Of a DNA stretch of 64,000 nt, positions 38,501-48,624 are shown in pieces. The position numbers and the translations under genes were made by a program. Position 1 is the stretch's first letter. Each line of letters opens with the position of its first letter. Under the pieces are notes generated by a model. That model ran no database searches and was not told where the DNA came from. It saw only the letters and a program-made list of their open reading frames with translations. Origin of the DNA: Branchiostoma floridae (Eukaryota > Chordata > Leptocardii > Amphioxiformes > Branchiostomatidae); assembly GCF_000003815.2 (NCBI RefSeq), contig NC_049987.1, positions 12,828,700 through 12,892,699 on the forward strand, given 5' to 3'.

Positions 38501-38647
38501 TTTTTACACTTCCTTGGTTGCATCTTGTCAGAGAGGTCCACGCTGGTCATCTCCACATGCCAAAGGACGTTCCTGTTCCAGACTGAGGAGGTAGAAGTCC
38601 TGCGCATGTGGACAGAGGGGCTGCAGTACCTGAGAAATCTTGTTTGA
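23524..38647 (+). CDS. Type I polyketide synthase with degenerate adenylation domain and C-terminal PH domain
   Basis: Seven exons: 23524-23729, 29131-29291, 29488-29691, 30325-30506, 30923-38045, 38207-38371, 38532-38647. All are GT/AG and phase-consistent, giving about 2718 residues. KS (1-430): DTACSSG Cys174, EAHGTGT His309, NFGHLES His350. AT: GHSVGE Ser617. DH: His927 in DHRLQDMVVVP (family Gly replaced by Asp) and Asp1099 in HPALLDYV. Next come a structural KR half (LWGLVRAVLRERAYL) and an MDR-like region without the GGVG cofactor loop, so ER is probably dead. KR: GGLTGLG, YSS and Tyr1912 in GQTGYASANAF, apparently intact. ACP: LGIDS, Ser2077. An acidic linker leads to an adenylation-like domain (about 2190-2620) missing its P-loop and YGPTE-type motifs, then a PLC-type PH domain (2627-2718). 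No thioesterase. The product is unknown. Confidence 0.93.
24667..24835. repeat. 15-bp perfect inverted repeat pair
   Basis: GCACTGCGGGGTTCG at 24667-24681 pairs with its inverse at 24821-24835 in synthase intron 1. Probably the ends or relics of a small MITE. Confidence 0.4.
26652..26770 (+). mobile_element. Truncated copy of the palindromic TA MITE
   Basis: Shares CGAACTTAAAACCACCGCG and the ATGCATTTACAG terminus with the copies at 12115-12339 and 58249-58439. The left terminus is missing. Confidence 0.65.
26787..27271. mobile_element. 485-bp TIR element with TA duplication
   Basis: Begins CAGTCAAACCTGTCTATAG and ends CAGGTTTGACTG, flanked by TA on both sides. The interior has repeated GGCCACTAT blocks. 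It shares termini with 59302-60859 and a fragment near 51901-51940. Tc1/mariner-like mobilisation is inferred from the TA site. It lies in synthase intron 1. Confidence 0.75.
28275..28472 (+). pseudogene. Perfect 198-bp duplicate of synthase exon 5 in its own intron 1
   Basis: Reads base-for-base identical to 31552-31749, the KS-AT linker starting MKDLISFLEK. After the match it skips 16 bp of the parent and resumes for nine more bases (TGTGGAATG). It keeps an open frame of 83 codons from 28261 but lacks the downstream AT domain. It is out of order relative to exon 2 at 29131. Either a very recent duplication or an assembly artefact. Confidence 0.85.
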
Positions 38648-38929
38648 TAGGTAGGTTTTAGACATGATTTTTGAAACTACCGATATATTATAGATCTTGA
38701 CTACCGAAGTAAATCTCTCATTTCAGTGTTGAAAGTTCAATCACAATGTAAACTTTTGAGAAAATTTGTTGCAGTATGTGAAGTTTTCCTTCATTAAACC
38801 AACAAAGTACATTTTACAAACAATGACTCAACAACTTACATTGTATAAGTATGTGTGTTCCTTTAGTTTCAGGTCCAGAGAGACTGTCGCTGAGTATAGC
38901 CTCTACCACGTGGGTTGCAAACTGACTCC

Positions 38930-39024
38930 TATGGCCGGTCGACTCCCCTAGCATACTATTGTTGACTCTATTCGTCCAATTTCTTCTATTTGACCATAGA
39001 TCCGCGAAGCCTGGTAGAGGCTAG
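38930..39024 (+). repeat. Dispersed repeat copy related to 5246-5465
   Basis: Same CGACTCCCCTAGC and AGCCTGGTAGAGGCTAG blocks as the upstream copy, with a shorter interior. Located about 280 bp after the synthase stop. Confidence 0.55.
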
Positions 39025-39069
39025 CTGAATAGGCTACTGTTAAAACTGAATGCCTTTATCATCCTGTTC

Positions 39070-39075
39070 AATAAA
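39070..39075 (+). terminator. Candidate synthase poly(A) signal
   Basis: AATAAA about 420 nt after the synthase stop codon. Assigned by motif and position only. Confidence 0.35.
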
Positions 39076-39464
39076 AAAATTAATGATCAGATAAAATGTG
39101 CAAATGAAGAGTACATACCAACAAAGACATACATAACACAATTTTTAATGTGACAGTCATGCTTAGGTTACTTAAGTTACCTGACATAATTATGAGAGCT
39201 GGTGTTAGACTTTGAGGACAAGATAGAGGAATTAGAAAGGCAACAATTGGCATGTTCCACTCCCTAGCCTCTCCCTCCAAATGCACAAAAAGGCTGTTCC
39301 ATAACAACCTTTTCAAATAAATTCATGGACAAGTTGATGGCAAAGGGGATTTTAAGAAATGCCAGTGAGAGTTTGATATGGAGTTTAAATCATACTGTTT
39401 TTGCCTTCCGAGCAGATCAGGTTTTTATATATTTCCTTGACATTGAAGTGATGAAATAAGGAAA

Positions 39465-39950
39465 TCCAATGCTGCTAATATAAATGGAATACAAACTTGT
39501 TTGCTGAAAGAATTCAGAAGCATGTACACTGTTTGTAATACAAATTCCTTTCACTGTACTATGCTACATTACCATAGTTTTTCCTTTTGGACTTAAATTG
39601 AAGAAAATGTCATTTATCACTATGAAGATCGTGCTACAATAATTTGAAAATTTACACTGCATCATGTTGTATCTAGTGTCTTTATTAACACAGATTTGGA
39701 GACTAATCTTTACTTAAGAGACTACTGTTGCTGTACCTTCAAGCAGATGCAATGTTTGGGCCCCATACAGCTGTTTCATTAATGGTCACCACAAATCATA
39801 ATGCTGGAAGACATCATATCACTTTTTGATTTATATGGAAACATCCAAAATGTAGAGATCGTTTTCCATGATTATCACACAGTATGCTGTATGAACCAAT
39901 TTTCAATACAACATAAGAACAAATTATCTTGAAATAATTATTGTTGTTCA
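39465..39950 (+). repeat. Dispersed ~450-bp repeat, copy 2
   Basis: Collinear with 13695-14150. Shared blocks include GATGCAATGTTTGGG, GACATCATATC and CAATACAACATAA. Confidence 0.7.
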
Positions 39951-40525
39951 CATTACACCAGTATGCATGATTTAATTTGGATTAAAAGATACATGATACA
40001 CTCACACAAATCTACATGTACACTTGATCTACCAATCACATTATCTACTTTGAACATTGCAAACTACAGATGACTTGCTAGTCTAAGAAATTGTTTTCCT
40101 TTTGTAGATTGCTTCTTCTCTTCCTAAAGCTGCAACAAAACTGATATTAAACAAAAATCACAGCATTCCTTTGTATTCATTTTCTTTCGTGTAAAAATCA
40201 TCATCACAATCATCACCAAAGATGTGATTATGTGGGTATGTAGGCCTTAGAAAACAGTTTATCAAGAATAAGTACAATACAAATCAATAAATGGATATCC
40301 ATATTCTTGGCATTACAAAGGCACTTCTCTGTACGTTGGAAAGCAAAGGATTCTAAATATGCAAATTTCTTTCATAATGAGAGAAAAACAGGTAAAGGCA
40401 TATTCCCTCTAAAGCCAAGATTCTAGTCAGCAAAATCATTAAGTCTGGTGTGTTTTCAGATGCACTTTCACCAAATGTGGAGCCAGGGATTGAAAACATT
40501 TGTGACAAATATAACAAAAAACAGT

Positions 40526-43500
40526 TTAGCTTTTCTTGTCCTTTTTCTTGCTGCCAGAGTCTGCAGATCGCATATCCCTCTGATGAGACCGAATACTCTG
40601 TCTCATCCCCTCGATTTCTGGGGTGATGTCCTCCTTCTCTCCGTCTTCCTCTTCTTCTTGTTCCCTCTGGAAAGAAATGGGATGCAAGGATGTTGAGAAA
40701 TTCAAAATGGAGGGCGGAACAAGGTCAAAGATGCACAAAGCCAAAGGTGAGAACAAAAGGGGTACAAGGTCAAAGATGCACAAAGCCAAAGGTGGGAACA
40801 AAAGGGGTGCAAGGTCAAAGATGGGTGCAAAGCCAAAAGGAGGAAACAATAATTAAGAGTTACAACCTTTATGGCGGTTATGGTTTTGATACATTTAGCA
40901 TCAGGACAGGCTAGCAACATACACAGGCTGGACCATGTTGGCCAGCAGGGGCATCCTTACCTCTGCCATCTGCATTTTCTCCCAGGCGCTCTGGTTGTGT
41001 TTTTTGAGGGCCTTCTGTTTCTCCATGTGCTTCATCAGCTGCAGCTGTTCACGGGCAGCAGCCTTCGCCTCCTCATACTCCTCAGGCTGGAAGATGAGGT
41101 AAAGGTGAGGTAAAGGTTTCATTGCCTTCTGAGCCATAGGGGCAGAGGTTTTTTTTTTTATCCACTGTCTTGGGCAAGGTAGAATCTATCCTTTGCCTTC
41201 CACTGCTTTTTAGCTCCCCAACTATAGTAAAGCCAGCCAGGTAACCATTTCAATAGACCTGGGTGGAGTGAGGTAAGCTGTGTAATGCACATCATTGCTA
41301 TCCATCCTGGCACTTTAAATCTGACAGACTTTACTTTACTGACACATATCAACTAGTACTTTCTTCATTTTGTGACATTTCCCTCACTTACCGAAAGGAT
41401 TTCCCGAAGCTCTTCAAGATCATCTTCTGACGTCATGTGACCCGGGAAGAAATTTTTGGTCAGATCCGACATCTTGGGCATATCTGCCTCCAGGTCATCA
41501 ATGCTCTCCACTTCTCGGACATTCTTAGACCTCGTCCCATTGGTCATTGGTTTCTTCTCCTCAGCCTTTGTGGCCGCTTCTGGTTTCTTGTCTGCTTTTG
41601 CTTTTGTTGATGCTTCAGGATCTGCATTCTGATTCTTCACAACAAAGGTCTTTTTCCCATCAGCTCTCTCTTCATCTTTGTGTTCCACTGCCTGGACATT
41701 GAGGTCTGCCATTCCCTGCTCTGCCTCCTGTTGTTGGGGGTAATCATACCAATAATGCTGGGAGAAGCCATGCAAATAAGCATTGACAGAGGTGAATTGC
41801 AAGCAATGAAATGTAATGATGTTGCATTAGTTTTTTATGAATACATGTATGATGGCGGAAAGATAGTCAGCAATACCAGTGACATGATTTAGAATAGCAG
41901 GAAGAAGAAGCAACACAAAGGGAAGACACAGAAGAAACAGATATACATAGAAGATTACAACTTGGGAATGTTGGCAGAACAGTATTAAATCACACAAAGA
42001 ACAGTGGGCAAAAGGACATTCTTTATAAATGCCATGGTCCATGCAGGGTAGAACACAGGATGTAGAATCTTGTGAAGGATATGCATGCTGAGAATCTAAC
42101 ACCCACAAGATGTTCAAAATACCATACATAAATATGCCCCCATAAAATGAACAGAAAATCAGTTTCGCCTTCAGCAACATTGTTGTGATTGACAGCTGTC
42201 AGTTTCCAAAAGTTCAATTACAATCATATGGAACAGTAAGGAATTTGTTTCAAAAAGCTTGAAAGCTTTCACATGATCATACTTAAACCTGCAACACTAA
42301 AAGTGTACAGGGAAACAAAGAGGCTAAAATGCTAGTGGTTAACCAGAACAGAAAACCAAAACTGTGCCTTCAAAAATTTCAAAGACTGCTACCAACTGCA
42401 ACAGTGATGAACAACATCTATGGAAACTATTTCCTGTTAGTATCACTCATCAAAAACAACTGACACCCATACAAAACTGGGAAAAGTTGTGTCACTTCTT
42501 TATTGAAGACAACAATGGTGATGACCTCATACTCTTCAACTGTGCGCTTAATTTCTTTTCAAATTTTCATCTGAAAAATCTATAATTTTCCCTTCTTTGT
42601 ATAAAGGTTGACCACAAAACCTATGTATACCTACATTTACACTTTGTACGTTTATACAGTTCATTCGTAAGGTGTCACATAGTTGTCAACGGTCATTAAT
42701 CAAAAATCATCTTCAAGACATTGCTGATCCAAGGAATTGTGTATGAGAGTGCACACATTTACAGAATTGAACAACTTTTCATGTTTTCGTTAAATGCATC
42801 TGTATCTTATATTTACGTGACTATATCTTGTAATAAAGTTTTCTATGCTCTTATACTGTACATTAACTACCTACAAGCTTTTTGCACACAAATGTACAAA
42901 ACAATCTCACATGAAGATAATTTATCTAAGTTGGCAAATGTATTTCAAGGACTCAGGATGACAGCTGTCAATCACAACAGTATGGCTGACAAAAGAAGAG
43001 CTGTGTATCTTCTTAATTGTTCTTTCTCTGATTGGATCTGTGATAAGTTCAATAATAGTCTTTGACATTTGATGTGTAAACTATCCACAGGCTGCATATA
43101 CTATAGATAAACTTTCATGGGTATGTCCATGGAACTACATGTACACAATGAGCAAAGCAATGAAACAGGAAGGCCTATGAAGAGGAAATTATACCAAAAT
43201 GTTGGAACAGAATTCTTGTTCAAGACATGGTTTACTCTGCTTTTATTTTCTGTCAACCATCCATTGTAAATTATTTTTCTGTCAAATATTTCATTTTGCA
43301 CTCTTCATTCCTTTCTGGTCCATACTGTATCATCGTTCTGGTTGACATGCTTCTGAGTATGTCCCCTACAATTGCAGAATTGTCCAATGTCTAGTGGATA
43401 AATCCCACATTTGTTAACATTGCAACATTTGCAATAGAAAGAGAATACATGCACAAGCCCCAAATGCAAGCAAGGATAATCAGTCCTAATAAATATAAGC

Positions 43501-46500
43501 CATGAACTGAAGTGTTAGAAGGAGTGAGTCTTGTGCATGCACTCTGGAGTCGCGTGCTTGGTCAGTAGTTTCCACACTGCTGGACATCATACCTCCCCTT
43601 GATCCAGGTCAACTTGTCCCGGCATGTCTAGACTTGCCCAGCTTCCAGGTTCTAATTTCCTCATCTTCACCTCCACTTTTGTCCCCAGTAAATTCACAGT
43701 ACTCTTTTCTACATCAATCATCTGAAATGATGAGAAACATTATTAGGCTTTCCCAAAAAGACCATCTTACTTAAGAGAAAATCCATTATATAGAGACTGC
43801 AAAAGTAGAAAAGCAGTAAAAACTTACCCCTCTAAGTATGACATCTTGTTGGAACTGACTGTTGCCCTGGTCAAACACAACATTCATCTTTACCTGAAAT
43901 ATACAAGACAAGATTTACTGCATAAGTAACATTTGAGCTTAAGTAAGAGATGCGAGTATAATAATAGGTTATAGTCTAGAATACCTTACTAAACACATTC
44001 AACATTTCCATACAAAGGCAAGGTAAAGTAGTCAATCTGTATTGAGGTCAAGTCTGGTGATTCTCAATAAGTGTACTTGGTTCTTTTACGTGCAACGCTT
44101 GAGTTTAACAACTTAAGCTCCATCACACACAGGCCGTAGGCTTTACTTCCCCCTAAGAGACAATTACTATCTGATGAGTTTAAGTTAATTGTACAGACTA
44201 TTCCTGTCAATGACAAGAGCAAAAGTGTATCATGGCTGAACTTCCACTCACCCTGACTTTGTTGGCCTCCACAAATGTTTTCTCTGGGTCACAGACCTTG
44301 GCGTAGATAGAGATAACAACCAGAGCTCCTGTCTGATGCCAGTCAAAACGACAGGCCACTTTTTTTGTGTCACCCTGAAAAGAAAAAGAAGTTGAGATGT
44401 CTCTTCATAGGAATGCAGAGAGAACCTCAAACACTTATCGTTGAAGAGATTCATTAGTCACGTATGTTCACAGTTAATAGAATTTTTCGTCAATCAGTGA
44501 CTTATCAAAGGTAAGTAGAACGTACCTCCAAATTTTCGATGGCTATCCAGTCCATCTTGTTCACGGAGTGACCTAGTTCTCGCGAGAGTTGCGATCGCAG
44601 ACACCGTCGAGATTATCGACCAAGAACCACGCAAAGCACACAGAAAAGTTAAAGAAGCAGTTCACATCCAGTTGGAAGGTGCAAAGCTGAATCGGAATGA
44701 TGGCTGGGAGCTGCCCAAGTCCTACTTACCCTTACTCCGGAAGGAGGCGGGGTGGGGGACAGAAGATCCACGCAAGTCTTGACCTAGTTCTCGCAACTCT
44801 CGCGAGAACTAGGTCACTCCGTGAACAAGATGGACTGGATAGCCATCGAAAATTTGGAGGTACGTTCTACTTACCTTTGATAAGTCACTGATTGACGAAA
44901 AATTCTATTAACTCAAACACTTACTTTTCATCCATAATTTGAATGCTGAAATCCATTTGTGTGTTTTCTCATAAAGATCTTTTAATGTGAAGCTACAGCA
45001 TCTAAAATCCGTACCATTGTGTTGACCTTACCTCCTCCTCCTTGATCCAGACATGCTTGCCTTTACTGCATCCTGCCTGACTCAGGAACTCATTAAAATC
45101 AGTGGTCCTCTTGGTGCAACAGGACCAGAACTTGTAACTGGAGAACAGAAGAACGGCATGTCAAATGCTGCACACTAATCTGCAAGGGTTTACACTGACC
45201 TGTCACCTAGAAGGATTGCCATAGGTTTGACTGCAAGGATCAGAAACTTGGCAAGAAGAGAGTAGCACATTGTAATGACACACATTGAAGCCAGCTGAAA
45301 TGGGGCAAAAAGGAGTAATAGGAGGATAGATTTGACTATTTATTCAATTAATTGTCACCACTAAAAGTAAGAAATTTAGTATAACAACATCCCCTACCCC
45401 GTATTATAGACGGTTTGTGCAAAGTGCCTTTCTCATCACCAAAACATCAGCGCCTATCTGTGTCAGGTGTAATCTTATCTTAATCTTAAAAAAAGTAAAA
45501 GCAATAACCTGTCACTCACCCTTCATGGAAGGTAGGCGTGCCTGGATGGTACCAGCAGTCTTCCTCATTACTATTCTCATCCTCAAACGTCTTCTTACAC
45601 GCGTTGTTCTTGCATGTCGTTCCGAGGGACACCCCACCAGCCACTGCATTTTCTGCAGATTCTTCTTCTGACGGTTTCTGCTTAGCCAAGGCCTGTTTCA
45701 GGGAAGCACCTACTGTGGTTTTTAACCTTTGTAGAGGCTCAGTTGGACTGGAAATGCAGAGAAATGACAAAACGTTTTGGCATCTTCGTATCTTGGAATA
45801 AAACTGGTACCTATACGTTAGTGTCAGAATATTGATATATGTATTGTATACATACATGTATTCAAAAACCTCTCATTCTGACACATCCTACATGTATTCA
45901 ATTTCGTATTGTGTCTCTCTACACGTTTCATAACATTGTTTTGTTACCACTTAGGAAAACAATCAGTCCCTACTCCCAACATACAGTCAGTATACTTCCT
46001 CCATATTTCTTGTTGACATAAACAATCACTCAAAATGTGCACCTACCATAGAGCTGAGAACAAGATTCTGTGATTAGATTGGCTAATTATTCTCCAATTT
46101 TTCGAATGATAGTACAGACACCTTAGATTACATAGACAAACTTTTTGAGCTCAGAAAAGCAGTTACCAACCTGGGCCTCTCCATCATTTCCTTAGGTAAG
46201 GGTGCCCTGACTTCTCTAACTTCATTTCTGTCTCTTGAATTTGAGTTTTGTTTGGCAGGTTCTACAGGTTTGGTGTTAGTGTGACGTCCGGTTGTGCAGC
46301 CAGGGAAGTTGAGGAACACGGTGAAGTCTGTAGACTTCTTCTTACAACAGGACCAGCTCTTCTGGGCATCGTGGAAGATGGGTTCACCAGCATGATACGT
46401 GCAGGCAGCTGTAATATAGAAAATCATAACAATTAATCAAAGACATTATAGTTGAATGAACGACTTGATGAACCAATAAAAGTATTTCGTTTGTAAGTGT

Positions 46501-47439
46501 TGATCACAGGTCCTTGTAACGACGTCCTTGGTTGTGTATACAAAAGCTACCCTTGGATAATAGATAGGATAGACTTCTCTTTGCTTCACGTAATCATGTG
46601 TGAACATAGTTCATACATTTTTGTTTGTCACATTGTTTGTCCACAGAGGAACTGAGATTTTCCGTACTAGTAGATAAAAAGCAAGTTGTTAGTGTTATTT
46701 GGACATCCAAGGTTATAATTAAATGGGTCTTCGGTTGTGCCAGAACACATGGCCAAACATTCACTGTTGTTGCCACTGCCATGCATGTCTAATAGCCATT
46801 GCCTTTCTATTTTGACAGGAGAAATCACCATATTTGGTCATGATCCCTTTGAGGATAATCTTTGTTCATTCATAGAAACGTCTCCATTTGGTCTGACTGG
46901 ACGGCGATAAAATATTGCTATACGTAAAACGTAGACGTTGTTTCTTGTCTCCCTCTCTCTCTCTGTCTATCTTTACTATGACTGGAGATTCAAAAAGCTT
47001 TGAGCTTTAATACAACTTACAAGCGAAAGTTCCTCATCTGTTTACCCGTATACCGGCAAATCAAAACTGAACACAGAAATTGCAGGGTTTCTTACGATCA
47101 ACTCTCAATTATTTTTTTGATCGTTGAAATCTTCTATCAAAGAGTAAAACGATAACAAGTAACATCAATAATTGTAATTTACAACATTCTGCTGGTCGGC
47201 GTGAACTCTAATGCTTTTCCAGCCCCCCTCCCAACATTCCTTCTAGAAAAATCCCTACTCAACAAGGTCACTTTATCTAGTTTTCCTGTCAAAATACCCC
47301 ATATTTCGGACATATACTGCTAGTACCACTGCCTCACTGACTCTTGACATCAATACTTACAATCGTTGTTCTTCCTAGGGTCGAATTTTTGGCCACAGCC
47401 CTTGTTATAGCACAGCACAAGATCCTGCCAGTCCGCCAT
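40526..47439 (-). CDS. CHORDC1: CHORD domain-containing protein 1 (CHORDC1/morgana) with C-terminal extension and a frameshift
   Basis: Ten exons on the minus strand: 47439-47361, 46408-46171, 45747-45520, 45137-45032, 44375-44252, 43893-43828, 43721-43593, 41727-41392, 41086-40961, 40666-40526. Two CHORD zinc-binding domains with complete Cys/His sets ([12 protein letters not shown] ... [23 protein letters not shown] ... [11 protein letters not shown]) precede a CS domain (ISIYAK ... VILRG ... [12 protein letters not shown]). In vertebrates this is an HSP90 co-chaperone linked to ROCK and centrosome control. Exons 8-10 add an acidic/basic, coiled-coil-like tail, for about 523 residues against 332 in human. 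Exon 5 is 124 nt, one base too long: an extra G in GACTGGGCAT breaks the conserved DWHQTG motif. The shift is probably a sequence error, since both sides are well conserved. Confidence 0.92.
42181..42979. repeat. 21-bp perfect inverted repeat pair in CHORDC1 intron 7
   Basis: TGTTGTGATTGACAGCTGTC plus A at 42181-42201 pairs with its inverse at 42959-42979. The core CAGCTG is itself palindromic. The pair may bound a degenerate element of about 800 bp. Confidence 0.45.
44472..44913. mobile_element. Foldback element with 123-bp inverted arms in CHORDC1 intron 4
   Basis: 44472-44594 and 44791-44913 are reverse complements of each other with no mismatch that I can see. They flank a 196-bp centre. 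The centre contains the tail of a GIY-YIG-like retroelement protein (44600-44782). TCAAACACTTA occurs just right of the right arm and again about 35 bp left of the left arm, which might be a displaced target duplication. The perfect arms imply recent formation or active gene conversion. Confidence 0.8.
44600..44782 (+). pseudogene. C-terminal fragment of a GIY-YIG-type retroelement protein
   Basis: A 60-codon frame ending in TGA reads [20 protein letters not shown], then [10 protein letters not shown]. This matches the pattern at the C-terminus of GIY-YIG endonuclease regions in retroelement-encoded proteins (VKEAIYI ... LNRDGG ... LP), as I recall it. No reverse transcriptase is nearby, so it is a captured scrap inside the foldback element. 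Confidence 0.5.
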
Positions 47440-48554
47440 GCTGCTTTCGCCACAAAATTGGAAGTGCCGGAAATGGAACCCACCGGCCTGACGTCATCAA
47501 CTCTGGCAACCTCACTTCCGGTGAAACCGTACAATTTTGGCAACGCCCGAGGGGTTGGGCTTTATTGTTTGTCTCTAGTCCACTTCGTCCCCATCAATTT
47601 GTTGAGCACCTGGCTACATTTTATATTAGATACTCAAATTGCAGCCCCATTGGCTTTAGTTTGGTTGAATAGAATAATAATTTAAAGTTTATTGCAAATT
47701 CTTGCCCGAGGGCTAATGTTAATTGCAAGTGACAATAAATGACAGATAAATAAGTTTGTTAATGGTTTCCCTCTGGAGCTTACATCATATCCCAGTATTT
47801 GTCAGCAAAAAGAAATTGACACCAAAGGATGACCAGAGAAGAACACAACTTTATAAATGACAAGTTTATTTACAAGTATTTACATTAGCATATCATGTAC
47901 AGAAATACTTCGCAGATCTTTCCTTACTGATTTTCTACCCTAAAAGCCACTAGGCACCAGAAAGGAACCACAGCATAATCATTACAAATTCTTGTGGAGG
48001 TCCAAATCAAAAGACTTCTTTCCAGTCATTTGGAATTTTTTTATGGTGAACACAAAATTAGATGTACAATCATTTATAATTCAAAGACTGTTTCTTCAAA
48101 CAATTTGACAGACCTAACAACAACTGTAAAAAAGTATACCAAGTCTTTTCTATATGACACTCATTTGACTATCAAAATGCATAATCAAAAAGTATCAACG
48201 AAGCATTTTACAGAACTCATGTATGCTGAAACAATTATGCTATACTGATAGTTCAGAAAATGATAACTATGATCAATTATCTTTATCTACATGCACATAC
48301 TTGACATTAAACTTTCCCTACATCTTTTTTTTTCAACAATTACACACATTGGAATGTACACAGGTACAGGTAGAGCTAAGGGCAGAGGTAAATTTTGTGC
48401 TTCTCCAGCAAAGACAATTGGTCTGTGTTACTTTGAAACAAGAAATATGTTACATTCAGCAGACTTGTACAGCAGGTATATGGATGTATCAATGGTAAAA
48501 TACAAACTGTAGAATGTTATAAGAAGTTTACATTAAAAAAGGGGGCCAAAAAAG
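47440..48554. other. CHORDC1 upstream region and downstream flank of CDC40
   Basis: Adjoins the CHORDC1 start, whose context CAGCATGGCGGA is a partial TISU match. The rest is AT-rich with no further gene. Confidence 0.45.
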
Positions 48555-48560
48555 TTTATT
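48555..48560 (-). terminator. CDC40 poly(A) signal
   Basis: AATAAA on the minus strand about 65 nt after the CDC40 stop codon at 48625-48627. Confidence 0.55.
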
Positions 48561-48624
48561 ATGTAAAAAAAGGTTTGATAGAAAAGTTGAGGATCAATTC
48601 CACATCAGCACGAGTGCCAAAACT

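Larger units (their letters stand above)
38648..40525. other. Convergent 3' region between the synthase and CHORDC1
   Basis: Contains repeat copies at 38930-39024 and 39465-39950 and a candidate synthase poly(A) signal. No further gene. Confidence 0.5.

Noticed and set aside
41365-41802. A separate minus-strand gene of 145 codons
   Set aside because: Its coding core is exon 8 of CHORDC1, joined in phase 0 at both splice sites.
44820-44865. A start exon reading [10 protein letters not shown] before a GT donor
   Set aside because: It lies in the foldback arm, is duplicated in inverse, and has no continuing exon.
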